The position numbers and the translations under genes are program-made. The notes under the pieces are model-generated. The model made no database searches. It had not been told where the DNA came from and saw only the letters and a list, made by a program, of their open reading frames with translations. Positions 1 through 7,732 of a DNA stretch of 41,040 bases are shown here, piece by piece (position 1 is the stretch's first letter; every line of letters begins with the position of its first letter). This DNA is from an uncultured Arsenicibacter sp. (GTDB lineage Bacteria > Bacteroidota > Bacteroidia > Cytophagales > Spirosomataceae). The stretch lies in the NCBI RefSeq assembly GCF_945952095.1, contig NZ_CAMFHL010000047.1:1-41040 (forward strand). Reading direction: 5' to 3'.

Positions 1-55
1 GTTCGACTTTTTCTTCCAGTACGCGGTTCTGGGTTTCGATGAGTGTCTGGTTTTG
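1..55. repeat. 55-nt perfect direct repeat, copy 1 (at the window edge)
   Basis: Bases 1-55 are identical to 2112-2166. Both encode the coiled-coil linker just before the HisKA domain of the two 7TM-DISM kinases. Identity breaks at base 56 and may continue leftwards beyond the window, into the kinase domain. Confidence 0.9.
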
Positions 56-1279
56 TTCTGTCAGACGGAGTTGTTCCAGTATGGCCTCATCCTGCTTCTT
101 TTTAAGCTGGTTGATTTTATAGGTAAGGCCCAGCAGATAGATTATGGTTTCTGAAATAAAGCCAATGAACAGGCTATTGCGAACCCAGAAGGTAAATGGA
201 ATAAAACCATTGTGGCCTAATGTGAAAACGATAATAAAAACATAAATGAATAGCTGTCCGAAGCAAAAAAATAAGGCTGGGACATACCGTTTAATGGAAA
301 CCGTAATGCCTGCTATTACCCGATATAAAGGCGCTGTAAAGGCTACCAGCATAGCAAAGTAAAACTGTAGTTTTTGATCTGGCAGCCCAGTCAGGTAAAT
401 ACACAGAATACTCAGGCTTCCGGCAGCAAATAATACGGACAGTACTACTCCCGGCCAATACAACCATCGGGCCCGTTGTCGGATTTGTAAAAAAGAAATA
501 GCAAAGAAAAGGGCAATACTGTTTCCGATCCCTAAAATGACACCATAATTGTGTTTAAGGGTGATTGGCCAGGTGCCTGGAAATTCAAGGGATACTCCAT
601 AATTCTGTGCTGAGTTGAGTAAGGATATGATGACGATAAAGGCGTACAAAACATTATCACGGTCCTTTAAGCGAATCCCTAAAAACAAGCTGTAGATAGC
701 GATGATCAGGAAGAAACCAAACCCGATTCCTTGAAATAAATCCTGGTAGTGTGTATCCTCTGCCAGCTTTTGCGAGGACATTACCCCTGCATGAAGTGTT
801 GGTATGCCATTTCGGTGAACCAACACAAACAGTGTATGGGTTTGTCCCTGCCGGATTAATAGCGGAATGATCCCTCGGCTGCGCTGGAATAGGTTCTCGG
901 TATTCACTCCGTTAAAATTGACCTTCCAGCGTTTGATTAACTGGTTTTTGTCTGTTTCAAATCCCTGATACAGCATATCGCCCATAAAAAGAAAACGCAG
1001 GAAGTAGTTGTCAGGCGTTGGATTGGCCAAATCGACTTTGAGCCAATACATTCGTTTGTCATTAGGCTGTAGAGCTTTCCTGTCAAGCGGGCGGAAGGGG
1101 TACTTTTCCGGGTGTAGCAATAAGGAGTCGATCGTGATTTTTTGCCCGGGCTGCACCGGAAGCGCAGCGCAGTGTTCAGCAATATCATAAACATGATCCG
1201 GATTGTTCAGCACCAGCGGCTGAGCATAAGCAAGAACACCAAGCAACCAGAGGCAGATAGTAATGAGAAACGGTTTCAT
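1..1279 (-). CDS. 7TM-DISM sensor histidine kinase, partial (C-terminus beyond left edge)
   Basis: The reading frame is open from an ATG at 1279 to the left edge, about 426 codons. It starts with a signal peptide (MKPFLITICLWLLGVLAYAQ) and an extracellular 7TMR-DISM-type domain (to about residue 175). A run of membrane segments follows (about 185-385), then a coiled coil ending EEKVE at the edge. The HisKA and ATPase domains must lie outside. It is a clear paralogue of the next gene upstream: same signal peptide style, the same SLL-x-HPE-x-Y motif, and the same linker, whose last 55 nt are identical. Only 35 bp separate it from that gene, so the two are probably co-transcribed. The family senses extracellular ligands or carbohydrates and autophosphorylates on a cytoplasmic His; the ligand is unknown. 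The open frame, signal peptide and paralogy are seen; the kinase activity is inferred from the paralogue. Confidence 0.9.
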   Translation of the reverse strand, partial: MKPFLITICLWLLGVLAYAQPLVLNNPDHVYDIAEHCAALPVQPGQKITIDSLLLHPEKYPFRPLDRKALQPNDKRMYWLKVDLANPTPDNYFLRFLFMGDMLYQGFETDKNQLIKRWKVNFNGVNTENLFQRSRGIIPLLIRQGQTHTLFVLVHRNGIPTLHAGVMSSQKLAEDTHYQDLFQGIGFGFFLIIAIYSLFLGIRLKDRDNVLYAFIVIISLLNSAQNYGVSLEFPGTWPITLKHNYGVILGIGNSIALFFAISFLQIRQRARWLYWPGVVLSVLFAAGSLSILCIYLTGLPDQKLQFYFAMLVAFTAPLYRVIAGITVSIKRYVPALFFCFGQLFIYVFIIVFTLGHNGFIPFTFWVRNSLFIGFISETIIYLLGLTYKINQLKKKQDEAILEQLRLTEQNQTLIETQNRVLEEKVE

Positions 1280-1314
1280 GTACGGTTAAGGTAAAGAGTT
1301 ATTGTCAGGGGTAA

Positions 1315-3378
1315 TCAGCACGGAATAGTTACGATAAACGCCGTCCCCTCACCCTGCTGGCTCTCAACGGTCATTGTGCCGCCGTGGCCTTTGGTGATGA
1401 TGTCGTAGCTGAGGCTCAGCCCCAGTCCGGTGCCCTCGCCGGCGGGTTTGGTGGTGAAAAAAGGCTGGAAGATTTTGGACCGGATGGCATCGGGAATGCC
1501 GGTCCCGTTGTCTTGTACCCGGAGTTCGATATGATCGTTCTGCCGGCGTGTTCTTACCCACACGGTTGGTTCGTCGCCCTCGCCGGCCTGTGTGGCCCGC
1601 TGTTGCACGGCATAGAAGGCGTTCTGGCAGAGGTTGAGCAGCACCCGTCCGATGTCCTGCGCCACCACGTTGACCGGTGGCAGTGCCGGGTCGAAAGCGG
1701 TAATGAGCCGGCAGTTGAACGTGTTGTCTTTGGCCCGCTGCCCCTGATAGGCCAGCCTCAGGTAGTCGTCGGCGAGGGTGTTGAGGTTTGTGGTCTGTCT
1801 GTCGCCCGACTCCATGCGGGAGTGTTCGAGCATGCCCCTGACGATGGCGCTGGCCCTGCGGCCGTGGTGGGCGATTTTGGTCAGGTTCTGCGCCAGATCA
1901 TCGGCGATGAAACCTGCTTCGTCGAGGTCGCCTCTGGTGAGTTCGTCTTTCAGTTCGCCGGTGAGTTCGGCGCTGACCTCGGCAAAGTTGTTGACAAAGT
2001 TGAGGGGATTCTGAATTTCATGGGCGATACCGGCGGTGAGTTCGCCGAGGCTGGCGAGTTTTTCTTTCTGGATAAGCTGAGCCTGAGAGGCTTTGAGTTC
2101 GGCGGTGCGCTGTTCGACTTTTTCTTCCAGTACGCGGTTCTGGGTTTCGATGAGTGTCTGGTTTTGCTCAAGCAGCCTGAGCTGATCCTGAATCGCATCC
2201 TCTTTTTGTTGTTTGAGCAGATTTACTTTGTAGGCGAGGGCCAGAGTAAACAACAAAATTTCCAGCGTTGAACCTAAAAGAAGGCCGTTAGTCGTCCAGA
2301 AGGTAGACGGCATCAATTTGAGGCTGGTAAAAACATAAACTACTGTGCCTCCGTAAATCAATAGAATCCCCAGCACGTAATACCATGCCGGTTTAAACCC
2401 TTTCCTTAATGCGGCTATACCACCGATGAGCGTAAATACTAAATCAATAAGACCCGTCAAAAACGCAGCATTGTAGGGGAGATACATACCGAAGACCCCC
2501 GCAGCCACGACTATAAAGGACAGAAACACACACAGATAAAACAAGACAAGGCCTGTCTGATATAATCTGCGGGCATGTTGACGAAGCTGTAAAAAGGTAA
2601 TCCCGAACAGGATGTGAAACGCTGCGGCCAGGAAGGTAACGGCCAGGAAATGTTTCAGGAAGAAGCTATAATATATCGTTGGTAGCCAGTTTCTTAAGTG
2701 GGCGAACGTGATACTGTAAACGAGGCACTGGATGCCCATCCAGATTGCGTAGGTAAGATGGTCTCTGTCCTTGAGCCGGATGTAAAGCAGGATGTTGTAC
2801 ACAATAATGATCAGGACAAATCCATAGTAAAAGCCGTCGAATGAGTCCTGACGGAGAAAAACGCTTAACAGACGTTCACCCGAAACAAGCGTTAACGTTT
2901 CAGGTATCTCCGCCGAATGCCAGTAAAAGGTATAGGAATTACCGGGCTTGAGTCCTAAGGGGGTGAGCCGGCGGGAACGGGCTTGCGGTACACTTATTGC
3001 CGTATTGTTCTGCCCCTTTACAAAGGAAAATGTATCCTGTATCCGGTTGCCGTAAGTTTGATAGAGCGTCGCCGGCGAGGATAAATCCGATTCGGCATAC
3101 AGATAAAACGGGGTGTATAAAGGCGTCTGAACGGTGAACCGGAACCAGCGTTTCTGACCGGCACTGCGTTCGGCGCGTTGGGTCTTAACCGCAACAAACC
3201 GATAGCGTTCCGGATGTTTAAGCAGGGAGTCAACCGAAATATCTCCGGCTTGTGTATCCAGAACCTCACAGCGTCCGACAACGGGGTACCCTGTGTCCGG
3301 ACTGCTCAACACAATGGGCTGAGCATAAACCTTTGCAAATACCAGATACAGGCAGAGAGAAAACAGTAAGGATTTCAT
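1315..3378 (-). CDS. 7TM-DISM sensor histidine kinase
   Basis: A 687-residue membrane sensor kinase. It has a signal peptide (1-20), an extracellular 7TMR-DISM domain (about 25-175), about seven membrane segments (about 182-387) and a coiled coil (about 390-440). The HisKA domain has GIAHEIQNPLNF with the phospho-acceptor at His453. The ATPase domain has an N-box near Asn586, G1 DNGTGIPD (623-630) and G2 GEGTGLGLSL. No receiver or output domain is fused, so it needs a separate partner. The hybrid regulator encoded 129 bp upstream, which starts with a receiver domain, is the obvious candidate (inference). The ATG at 3378 places the signal peptide at the very N-terminus. It is followed after 35 bp by the truncated paralogue. 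The domain order is typical of Bacteroidota 7TM-DISM kinases; the ligand cannot be told. Confidence 0.93.
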   Translation of the reverse strand: MKSLLFSLCLYLVFAKVYAQPIVLSSPDTGYPVVGRCEVLDTQAGDISVDSLLKHPERYRFVAVKTQRAERSAGQKRWFRFTVQTPLYTPFYLYAESDLSSPATLYQTYGNRIQDTFSFVKGQNNTAISVPQARSRRLTPLGLKPGNSYTFYWHSAEIPETLTLVSGERLLSVFLRQDSFDGFYYGFVLIIIVYNILLYIRLKDRDHLTYAIWMGIQCLVYSITFAHLRNWLPTIYYSFFLKHFLAVTFLAAAFHILFGITFLQLRQHARRLYQTGLVLFYLCVFLSFIVVAAGVFGMYLPYNAAFLTGLIDLVFTLIGGIAALRKGFKPAWYYVLGILLIYGGTVVYVFTSLKLMPSTFWTTNGLLLGSTLEILLFTLALAYKVNLLKQQKEDAIQDQLRLLEQNQTLIETQNRVLEEKVEQRTAELKASQAQLIQKEKLASLGELTAGIAHEIQNPLNFVNNFAEVSAELTGELKDELTRGDLDEAGFIADDLAQNLTKIAHHGRRASAIVRGMLEHSRMESGDRQTTNLNTLADDYLRLAYQGQRAKDNTFNCRLITAFDPALPPVNVVAQDIGRVLLNLCQNAFYAVQQRATQAGEGDEPTVWVRTRRQNDHIELRVQDNGTGIPDAIRSKIFQPFFTTKPAGEGTGLGLSLSYDIITKGHGGTMTVESQQGEGTAFIVTIPC
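2112..2166. repeat. 55-nt perfect direct repeat, copy 2
   Basis: Identical to bases 1-55. It lies inside the linker-coding part of the intact 7TM-DISM kinase gene, while the sensor parts of the two genes have diverged widely. Confidence 0.9.
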
Positions 3379-3507
3379 GGACGGCAGGGTTGCTGAAAGC
3401 GCGTATAAGTATAAGCATTAATCCCTGTTGCTCAGAAAATATAGGCTGTTATCGGAATACTTTTTCTCTTAAATATTTGATTTTTGCTATATGGTTACTT
3501 CTGCTAA

Positions 3508-5472
3508 TCAGCCTTTTAGGTATTCTGTCGGTGTCTGGTGGTAAAAATCCTTGAATACCTTGGAGAAATAAGAAGGCGATTCGAAGCCAACCATATATGC
3601 TGTTTCAGAAGCATTGTGGCCGGCTTTAAGTAAATCAATCGATTTACGGAGCCGGTATTGGCGGATAAGCTCATTCGGCGAAAGCTGGGTAAGCGCCTGG
3701 ACTTTCAGGTAAAGCGTTTTGCGGCTGACGGCCAGCTGACCGGCCAGCGAGTCAACACTCAATGCGGAATCATCGCAGTGTGCTTCGATGAGTTGATACA
3801 ACCGGCGCAGAAACTGATCCTGAACGGCCGCCGGTGGTGTTGCCTGGTCTGGTTGCGCAAACTGCTGGCGGTATGCATCCCGTAATTTTTGCTGCCGGGT
3901 CAGTATATTCCGCAATCGTAACCGAAGTTCGGCCAGATTAAACGGTTTTGTGAGGTACTCGTCGGCTCCGGACTCCAGACCTTTCCGGCGGCTTTCCGGT
4001 TCCGCGCTGGCAGTCAGCAGCAGAATCGCGATGTGATCGGTAGCAGGGTCGTGGCGTAGCTGGTCAATCAGGGCGTATCCGTCTATACGGGGCATGATCA
4101 GATCGGTAATAATCACATCGGGCAGCTCTTCTTTAGCCACTATCCAGCCTTCGTAGCCGTTGGCCGCGGAACGAATGCGGTAGGTGGCTGCCAGTTCGGC
4201 AACCATAAATTCCCGCAATTCGGCATTATCCTCAACAACCAGAATCAGCGGCGAATGCTCCCGGGAGGTTGGGGCTTCATCTGTCTGTGCTGTATTCTGA
4301 ATCAGGGCTGCCGTTGTGGCGGGGGGATTTAACGGCGGATAGTCGTGAAAATCACCCGTTCGCCGGACGGGAATCTCAACCAGAAAATGCGTTCCGCCCA
4401 TTTGCCCGTCCGCCTGAACCTCACTTTGTACGCGGATGGTGCCGTCCATACGCCGGATCAGTTCGGAGACCAGCGCCAGCCCGATGCCGGTTCCTTCGTA
4501 AGGATGGGTCCGGGTGCTGCCGGCCTGATAAAACCGGTTGAAGATGTGCGGCAGCTTATCGGCCGGAATACCGGTGCCGGTATCGCTGACCGTTAGCTGA
4601 ACAATGGTCGAATCCGGAGCCTGATCGAGCCGGACAACAATGCTGCCGGTGTCGGTAAACTTGATGGCGTTAGACAGTAAATTGAAAAGAATCTTCTCCC
4701 ATTTACCGGCGTCAAACAGGTAATTACCCGGCCGCATGTCGGTCTGGTAGTGTAATGCCAGTTGTTTGATATCGGTCGACGGGCGGAATAAGTCGACCAG
4801 CTGGCCGATAAAACCGGGCAGGTCGCCTACCTCATAGGCTATATCCATTTGCCTGGCTTCCAGTTTATTAATGTCGAGCAACTGGTTAATGAGCCTGAGC
4901 AGTTGCAGAGCATTGCGCCGGACCGTCGACAGCTGTTTCTGATAGGGGGCCGGCAGGTCGGACGTTTCCAGCAGTTTATCGACCGGCGATACAATCAGCG
5001 TTAAGGGTGACCGGAGTTCATGCGTGATGTTGGCGAAAAAGCGGGTTTTCATCTCGTCAATGGCCCGCAGTTCGGCCGTTTCCCGCAGTTGGTTGACGTA
5101 CCGGATTGTTTTTTCCAGTGTAGCCGCCAGGTCTTTGTACTTGACGGGCTTGGTAATAAAGTCGAATGCGCCCAGATTCATCGCCGTGCGGATATTATCC
5201 ATATCGCCGTAAGCCGTCACGATAACGGTCCGGATAATCGGGTGGCTTTCCGAGAGCCTCGCCAGCAGCGTCAGCCCGTCCATACCCGGCATGTGAATAT
5301 CACTCAGAACGACATCAATATCGGGATGCGCTTCGATCGCCGCCAGTGCTTCCAGTCCGTCGCGCACATACAGAAACGCATATTGTCCGCTCTGAATTTG
5401 CCGCCGGAAAAGCTGTCTGAATAACTCTTCCAGATCATCTTCATCATCGACCAGCAGAATTTTTGTTTTCAT
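3508..5472 (-). CDS. Soluble hybrid two-component protein: REC-HisKA-HATPase-REC-AraC
   Basis: 654 residues with no signal peptide or membrane segment, so cytoplasmic. In order: receiver 1 (3-120, phospho-acceptor Asp58 in LSDIHMPG); HisKA (about 140-205, His151 in FFANITHELRSPL); ATPase (about 250-370, N-box Asn268, DTGTGIP 297-303, GTGIGLALV); receiver 2 (408-525, Asp457 in ITDLIMPRIDG, KPF 509-511); AraC-type DNA-binding domain (about 556-652). Unlike classical hybrid systems it has no extracellular sensor. Its input is probably phosphotransfer to Asp58, plausibly from the 7TM-DISM kinases encoded just downstream, giving a relay that ends in transcriptional control. The domains and residues are seen; the partnership is inferred from position. 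The ATG at 5472 begins the receiver directly. Confidence 0.93.
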   Translation of the reverse strand: MKTKILLVDDEDDLEELFRQLFRRQIQSGQYAFLYVRDGLEALAAIEAHPDIDVVLSDIHMPGMDGLTLLARLSESHPIIRTVIVTAYGDMDNIRTAMNLGAFDFITKPVKYKDLAATLEKTIRYVNQLRETAELRAIDEMKTRFFANITHELRSPLTLIVSPVDKLLETSDLPAPYQKQLSTVRRNALQLLRLINQLLDINKLEARQMDIAYEVGDLPGFIGQLVDLFRPSTDIKQLALHYQTDMRPGNYLFDAGKWEKILFNLLSNAIKFTDTGSIVVRLDQAPDSTIVQLTVSDTGTGIPADKLPHIFNRFYQAGSTRTHPYEGTGIGLALVSELIRRMDGTIRVQSEVQADGQMGGTHFLVEIPVRRTGDFHDYPPLNPPATTAALIQNTAQTDEAPTSREHSPLILVVEDNAELREFMVAELAATYRIRSAANGYEGWIVAKEELPDVIITDLIMPRIDGYALIDQLRHDPATDHIAILLLTASAEPESRRKGLESGADEYLTKPFNLAELRLRLRNILTRQQKLRDAYRQQFAQPDQATPPAAVQDQFLRRLYQLIEAHCDDSALSVDSLAGQLAVSRKTLYLKVQALTQLSPNELIRQYRLRKSIDLLKAGHNASETAYMVGFESPSYFSKVFKDFYHQTPTEYLKG

Positions 5473-5536
5473 TGACCGCTTAAGGTAGGTTAGGCAGGAG
5501 ACTAATAAGATCAGATAACATACACGGCTTCAGGCT

Positions 5537-6841
5537 TTAATTATCCACATCCTTCACCGTCGGGCGATTGTCGGCCCTGCGGGTTTCGTATTGGAGGCGG
5601 AAGGCGCTGAGGTCGGGCACGTTCGGGCGTTTGCGGCTGCGTTCATATTGCAGAATGGTCTGCCCAAGCTGGTACAAGAACGGATTGCCAACGGTCTCAA
5701 ACTCGTATTTGTCGTCGTTCAGAATCCCGTCCTTATTCACATAAATCGTAGCGGCCAGCATAAATTCCACCTTGTTGGTAAAGTCGGCCACGTAGGAGGC
5801 GTCGGTCAGGAAGCCATAGGCCCAGCCCACTTTGTTGAATACGCGGATGCCGTCGGGCAGGCGGTGGTGCAGGCTGTCCATGAAGAAAAATTTGGCGTAA
5901 CTGTCGTAATACTGGGCTGCATCGTATTTCGGGTAGTTGGTTTCGCCCGGAAACTGGGACATATACTGGCGGACAAACCGGTAATCGTCGGGCGTCAGGT
6001 TGAAGCGCTGCTTTTCGGGAACTGACTCCGGAAACATCACCGCCTGAACCATCGTCCGGAAATTGTCGAGAGACAGTTTGTTGCGGCCCGTAAAATCAAA
6101 CGGCTTCCGCACCAGACTGTCGTTGGCGGTCATGTAGCCGATGCCCAGGGTATCAATCCGGCGGGCGTCGAACGGCGCTGTGTTGTAGGCCGCCGGCTGT
6201 GCATATATCAGCTTACCGGCTGCGTCCACAAACCGCACCGGATTGGTATGCCGGTTTTCGTCGGGCGACATTCGGACAAACCGGTGGGTGATGCGCGTAT
6301 CACCATACCCTTTTTCACGCAGGGCACGGTTGAACTCACCCTGACCGACGAACTCATACATGCGCGTGTATGGATCGTTTTCGCTCACCAGAAACGCTTT
6401 TTTTATCAGGTGCGCGAGCGACGGAAGCCCATTTTCGGCGGAGGGGTCGGCATGGTAACGGGTTTGCCGGCTATAGGCACTGTCGAACAGCATGGTGGTG
6501 TATTTCGTCAGCTTCGGGTTATTGAGCCGGTTGAGCTTTTCGAGCGACAACAGGGCGGCGGGCAGCTTCACGGTTGAGGCCGGATTAAAGTAATACGTGC
6601 TGTCGACGTGGAAGTAATAGCTGGTAAACGTCGGCCGGTTCTGCTTATCGCGGTCGATGCGGGTATAGATGATCTGAAGGCGGTACCGGTCCGGATGGTT
6701 CAGCACCTCCTGAAAAAGCGGGTTTTTATTTCGGGCGAGCAGGTTACTCAGAAAGGCATCGGTCCGGAACTGACCGTATCCGGGAATAAACAGCATCAGC
6801 GAGCAAAACGCGCCTGTGATCAATCGGATGAAGGGTTGCAT
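5537..6841 (-). CDS. Exported serine hydrolase, class A beta-lactamase fold
   Basis: 434 residues with a signal peptide ending near GYGQ (1-24), so exported to the periplasm or surface. The three landmark motifs of penicillin-recognising serine enzymes are present in order: SxxK as S89-T-V-K92, an SxN-type box as S153-E-N155, and KxG as K337-V-G339. That is the layout of class A beta-lactamase-like hydrolases (Beta-lactamase2). At 434 residues it is longer than a true class A beta-lactamase (about 290), with a large insertion between the second and third motifs. Drug resistance is therefore not implied; a peptidase or esterase role is equally possible. It is the first gene of the minus-strand cluster and lies 64 bp upstream of the hybrid regulator. 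Substrate unknown. Confidence 0.85.
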   Translation of the reverse strand: MQPFIRLITGAFCSLMLFIPGYGQFRTDAFLSNLLARNKNPLFQEVLNHPDRYRLQIIYTRIDRDKQNRPTFTSYYFHVDSTYYFNPASTVKLPAALLSLEKLNRLNNPKLTKYTTMLFDSAYSRQTRYHADPSAENGLPSLAHLIKKAFLVSENDPYTRMYEFVGQGEFNRALREKGYGDTRITHRFVRMSPDENRHTNPVRFVDAAGKLIYAQPAAYNTAPFDARRIDTLGIGYMTANDSLVRKPFDFTGRNKLSLDNFRTMVQAVMFPESVPEKQRFNLTPDDYRFVRQYMSQFPGETNYPKYDAAQYYDSYAKFFFMDSLHHRLPDGIRVFNKVGWAYGFLTDASYVADFTNKVEFMLAATIYVNKDGILNDDKYEFETVGNPFLYQLGQTILQYERSRKRPNVPDLSAFRLQYETRRADNRPTVKDVDN

Positions 6842-6859
6842 GATGCAACATACACACTG

Positions 6860-6876
6860 GTTGCCAGATTGGCAAC
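6860..6876. promoter_or_regulatory. Inverted repeat in a divergent promoter region
   Basis: GTTGCCA-gat-TGGCAAC is a perfect 7-bp inverted repeat. It lies 19 bp before the ATG of the serine hydrolase, in the gap shared with the divergent Uma2-like gene. It has the size and symmetry of an operator; no matching regulator is known. Confidence 0.3.
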
Positions 6877-6978
6877 TGCGGGTTTATAGCACGTATAATT
6901 ACCAGCGTTCCGGCAAGGTATTGCGTGAATCAGGCCCGATCGTTAAATTTAACAATATTCCAGTTAGACACATTGCCT

Positions 6979-7419
6979 ATGTATTCAACACCGCAACACA
7001 CACTGCCCGTTGTGCAGGAGGAAGAGATGGGGATAAATGCCCCTGTGCATCATCAGCGCATCATTGCGCAACTGACGGCGGGTTTATATCCCTTGTTTAA
7101 ATCAGGGAAAATTCCTTACGAAGCATTTCCTGAAATGATGGTAGGCGAGGAGTCGAGTCCTGTGCCGGACGTTGTTGTGTACGATAATGAGACGGAACAG
7201 GTCCGGATCGTGATCGAGGTGTGCCAGAACAGAGGGATGCGGCATGATCTGAATAAAATGATCCGGCTGATCGATGAAGATGAATACGGGATTGAAGAAG
7301 GCTTTGTCTACAACTATAAGACGAAGCAGTGGTTTCGTTACCGGAAAGGGCAGGGCGGCATGGCGCAAGTGTCTTCGTATTCTGAGCTGCTGCATCTTGA
7401 CCTGAATCAGTTTTTATAA
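6979..7419 (+). CDS. Uma2-like (DUF820) PD-(D/E)XK-fold protein, copy 1
   Basis: 146 residues, cytoplasmic. The ATG at 6979 was chosen over a GTG at 6925 because it gives the length and N-terminus of the two paralogues at 22396 and 22866. All three share an acidic E-x-x-MG-x-NAP motif, HQ(R/Q)-x-I, PYE and a nuclease-like core: PD near Asp64, then IVIEVCQ (Glu80), D-x-x-K (Lys93) and YGI-x-EGFV. This matches the Uma2/DUF820 pattern of an acidic pair, a downstream Lys and a final GV-x-EY. At about 146 residues it is shorter than a usual Uma2 protein (about 190). The family has a restriction-endonuclease fold, but its biological role is not established. The gene is isolated and divergent from the serine hydrolase. 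Confidence 0.75.
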   Translation: MYSTPQHTLPVVQEEEMGINAPVHHQRIIAQLTAGLYPLFKSGKIPYEAFPEMMVGEESSPVPDVVVYDNETEQVRIVIEVCQNRGMRHDLNKMIRLIDEDEYGIEEGFVYNYKTKQWFRYRKGQGGMAQVSSYSELLHLDLNQFL

Positions 7420-7494
7420 GCAGCATTACCTGTGCCCGATTCTATCGTAACCCTGGAAAGGGTACAAAATGGGAGTAAACCACATAAGTTATTG

Positions 7495-7526
7495 AGCGAA
7501 TTAGTGAATGTGCGATTTAGCGAATA
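7495..7526. repeat. 8-bp tandem repeat, four degenerate units
   Basis: Four consecutive octamers: AGCGAATT, AGTGAATG, TGCGATTT, AGCGAATA. They lie in the 313-bp gap (7420-7732) after the Uma2-like gene. The unit resembles the octamers beside the permease genes at 19901 and 25693. Apart from this and the promoter near 7674 I see nothing else in this gap. Confidence 0.55.
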
Positions 7527-7673
7527 AGTCATTGACATACAGCCATTTGCTATCTGGCTAAATCTAATCTAATCCTGATTGCTACTTAGTAAATAGGGTA
7601 AAAAATATAGTAAGCGCTTAACCGGTAGCGAGGCAGGAATAATACGTCCTGAATTTTTATTTTGCTTCTCTAC

Positions 7674-7702
7674 TTGCGCAGTTCAAAAAACTATTAACTT
7701 TG
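7674..7702 (+). promoter_or_regulatory. Bacteroidota-type promoter for the DUF4153-like gene
   Basis: TTG at 7674-7676, an 18-nt spacer, then TAACTTTG at 7695-7702. This matches the TTG-N17-20-TAnnTTTG arrangement used by the main Bacteroidota sigma factor. The predicted start of transcription near 7709 leaves a leader of about 25 nt before the ATG at 7733. Confidence 0.6.
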
Positions 7703-7718
7703 AAAAGCAAAGTACTTT
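7697..7718. promoter_or_regulatory. Operator-like array of three ACTTTG half-sites
   Basis: ACTTTG (7697-7702), a 5-nt spacer, CAAAGT (7708-7713), then ACTTT (7714-7718). The first two form an inverted repeat and the last two a 10-bp palindrome (AAAGTACTTT, 7709-7718). The array covers the -7 element and the likely transcription start, the usual place for a repressor site. The regulator is not in the window. Confidence 0.45.
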
Positions 7719-7732
7719 TTATATAGACTTGT

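Noticed and set aside
1384..2271. 295-codon plus-strand ORF opposite the 7TM-DISM kinase
   Set aside because: It is the antisense shadow of the HisKA and ATPase domains, whose motifs are all intact on the minus strand. It has no recognisable domain or start signal of its own.
3196..3231. Shared HP(E/D)-x-Y-R motif in the 7TM-DISM kinases and in the serine hydrolase (HPDRYR)
   Set aside because: The two kinases are true paralogues, but the match to the hydrolase is only six residues and the flanks differ, so it is probably chance.
5537..6841. Beta-lactamase resistance gene
   Set aside because: The SxxK, SxN and KxG motifs fit, but the 434-residue length and large insertion argue for a general serine hydrolase; resistance cannot be claimed.
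6925..6978. GTG start for Uma2-like copy 1
   Set aside because: It would add 18 residues absent from both paralogues; the ATG at 6979 restores a matching N-terminus.
7448..7465. ACCCT-ggaa-AGGGT as terminator of Uma2-like copy 1
   Set aside because: Only five pairs and no T-run; too weak to call.
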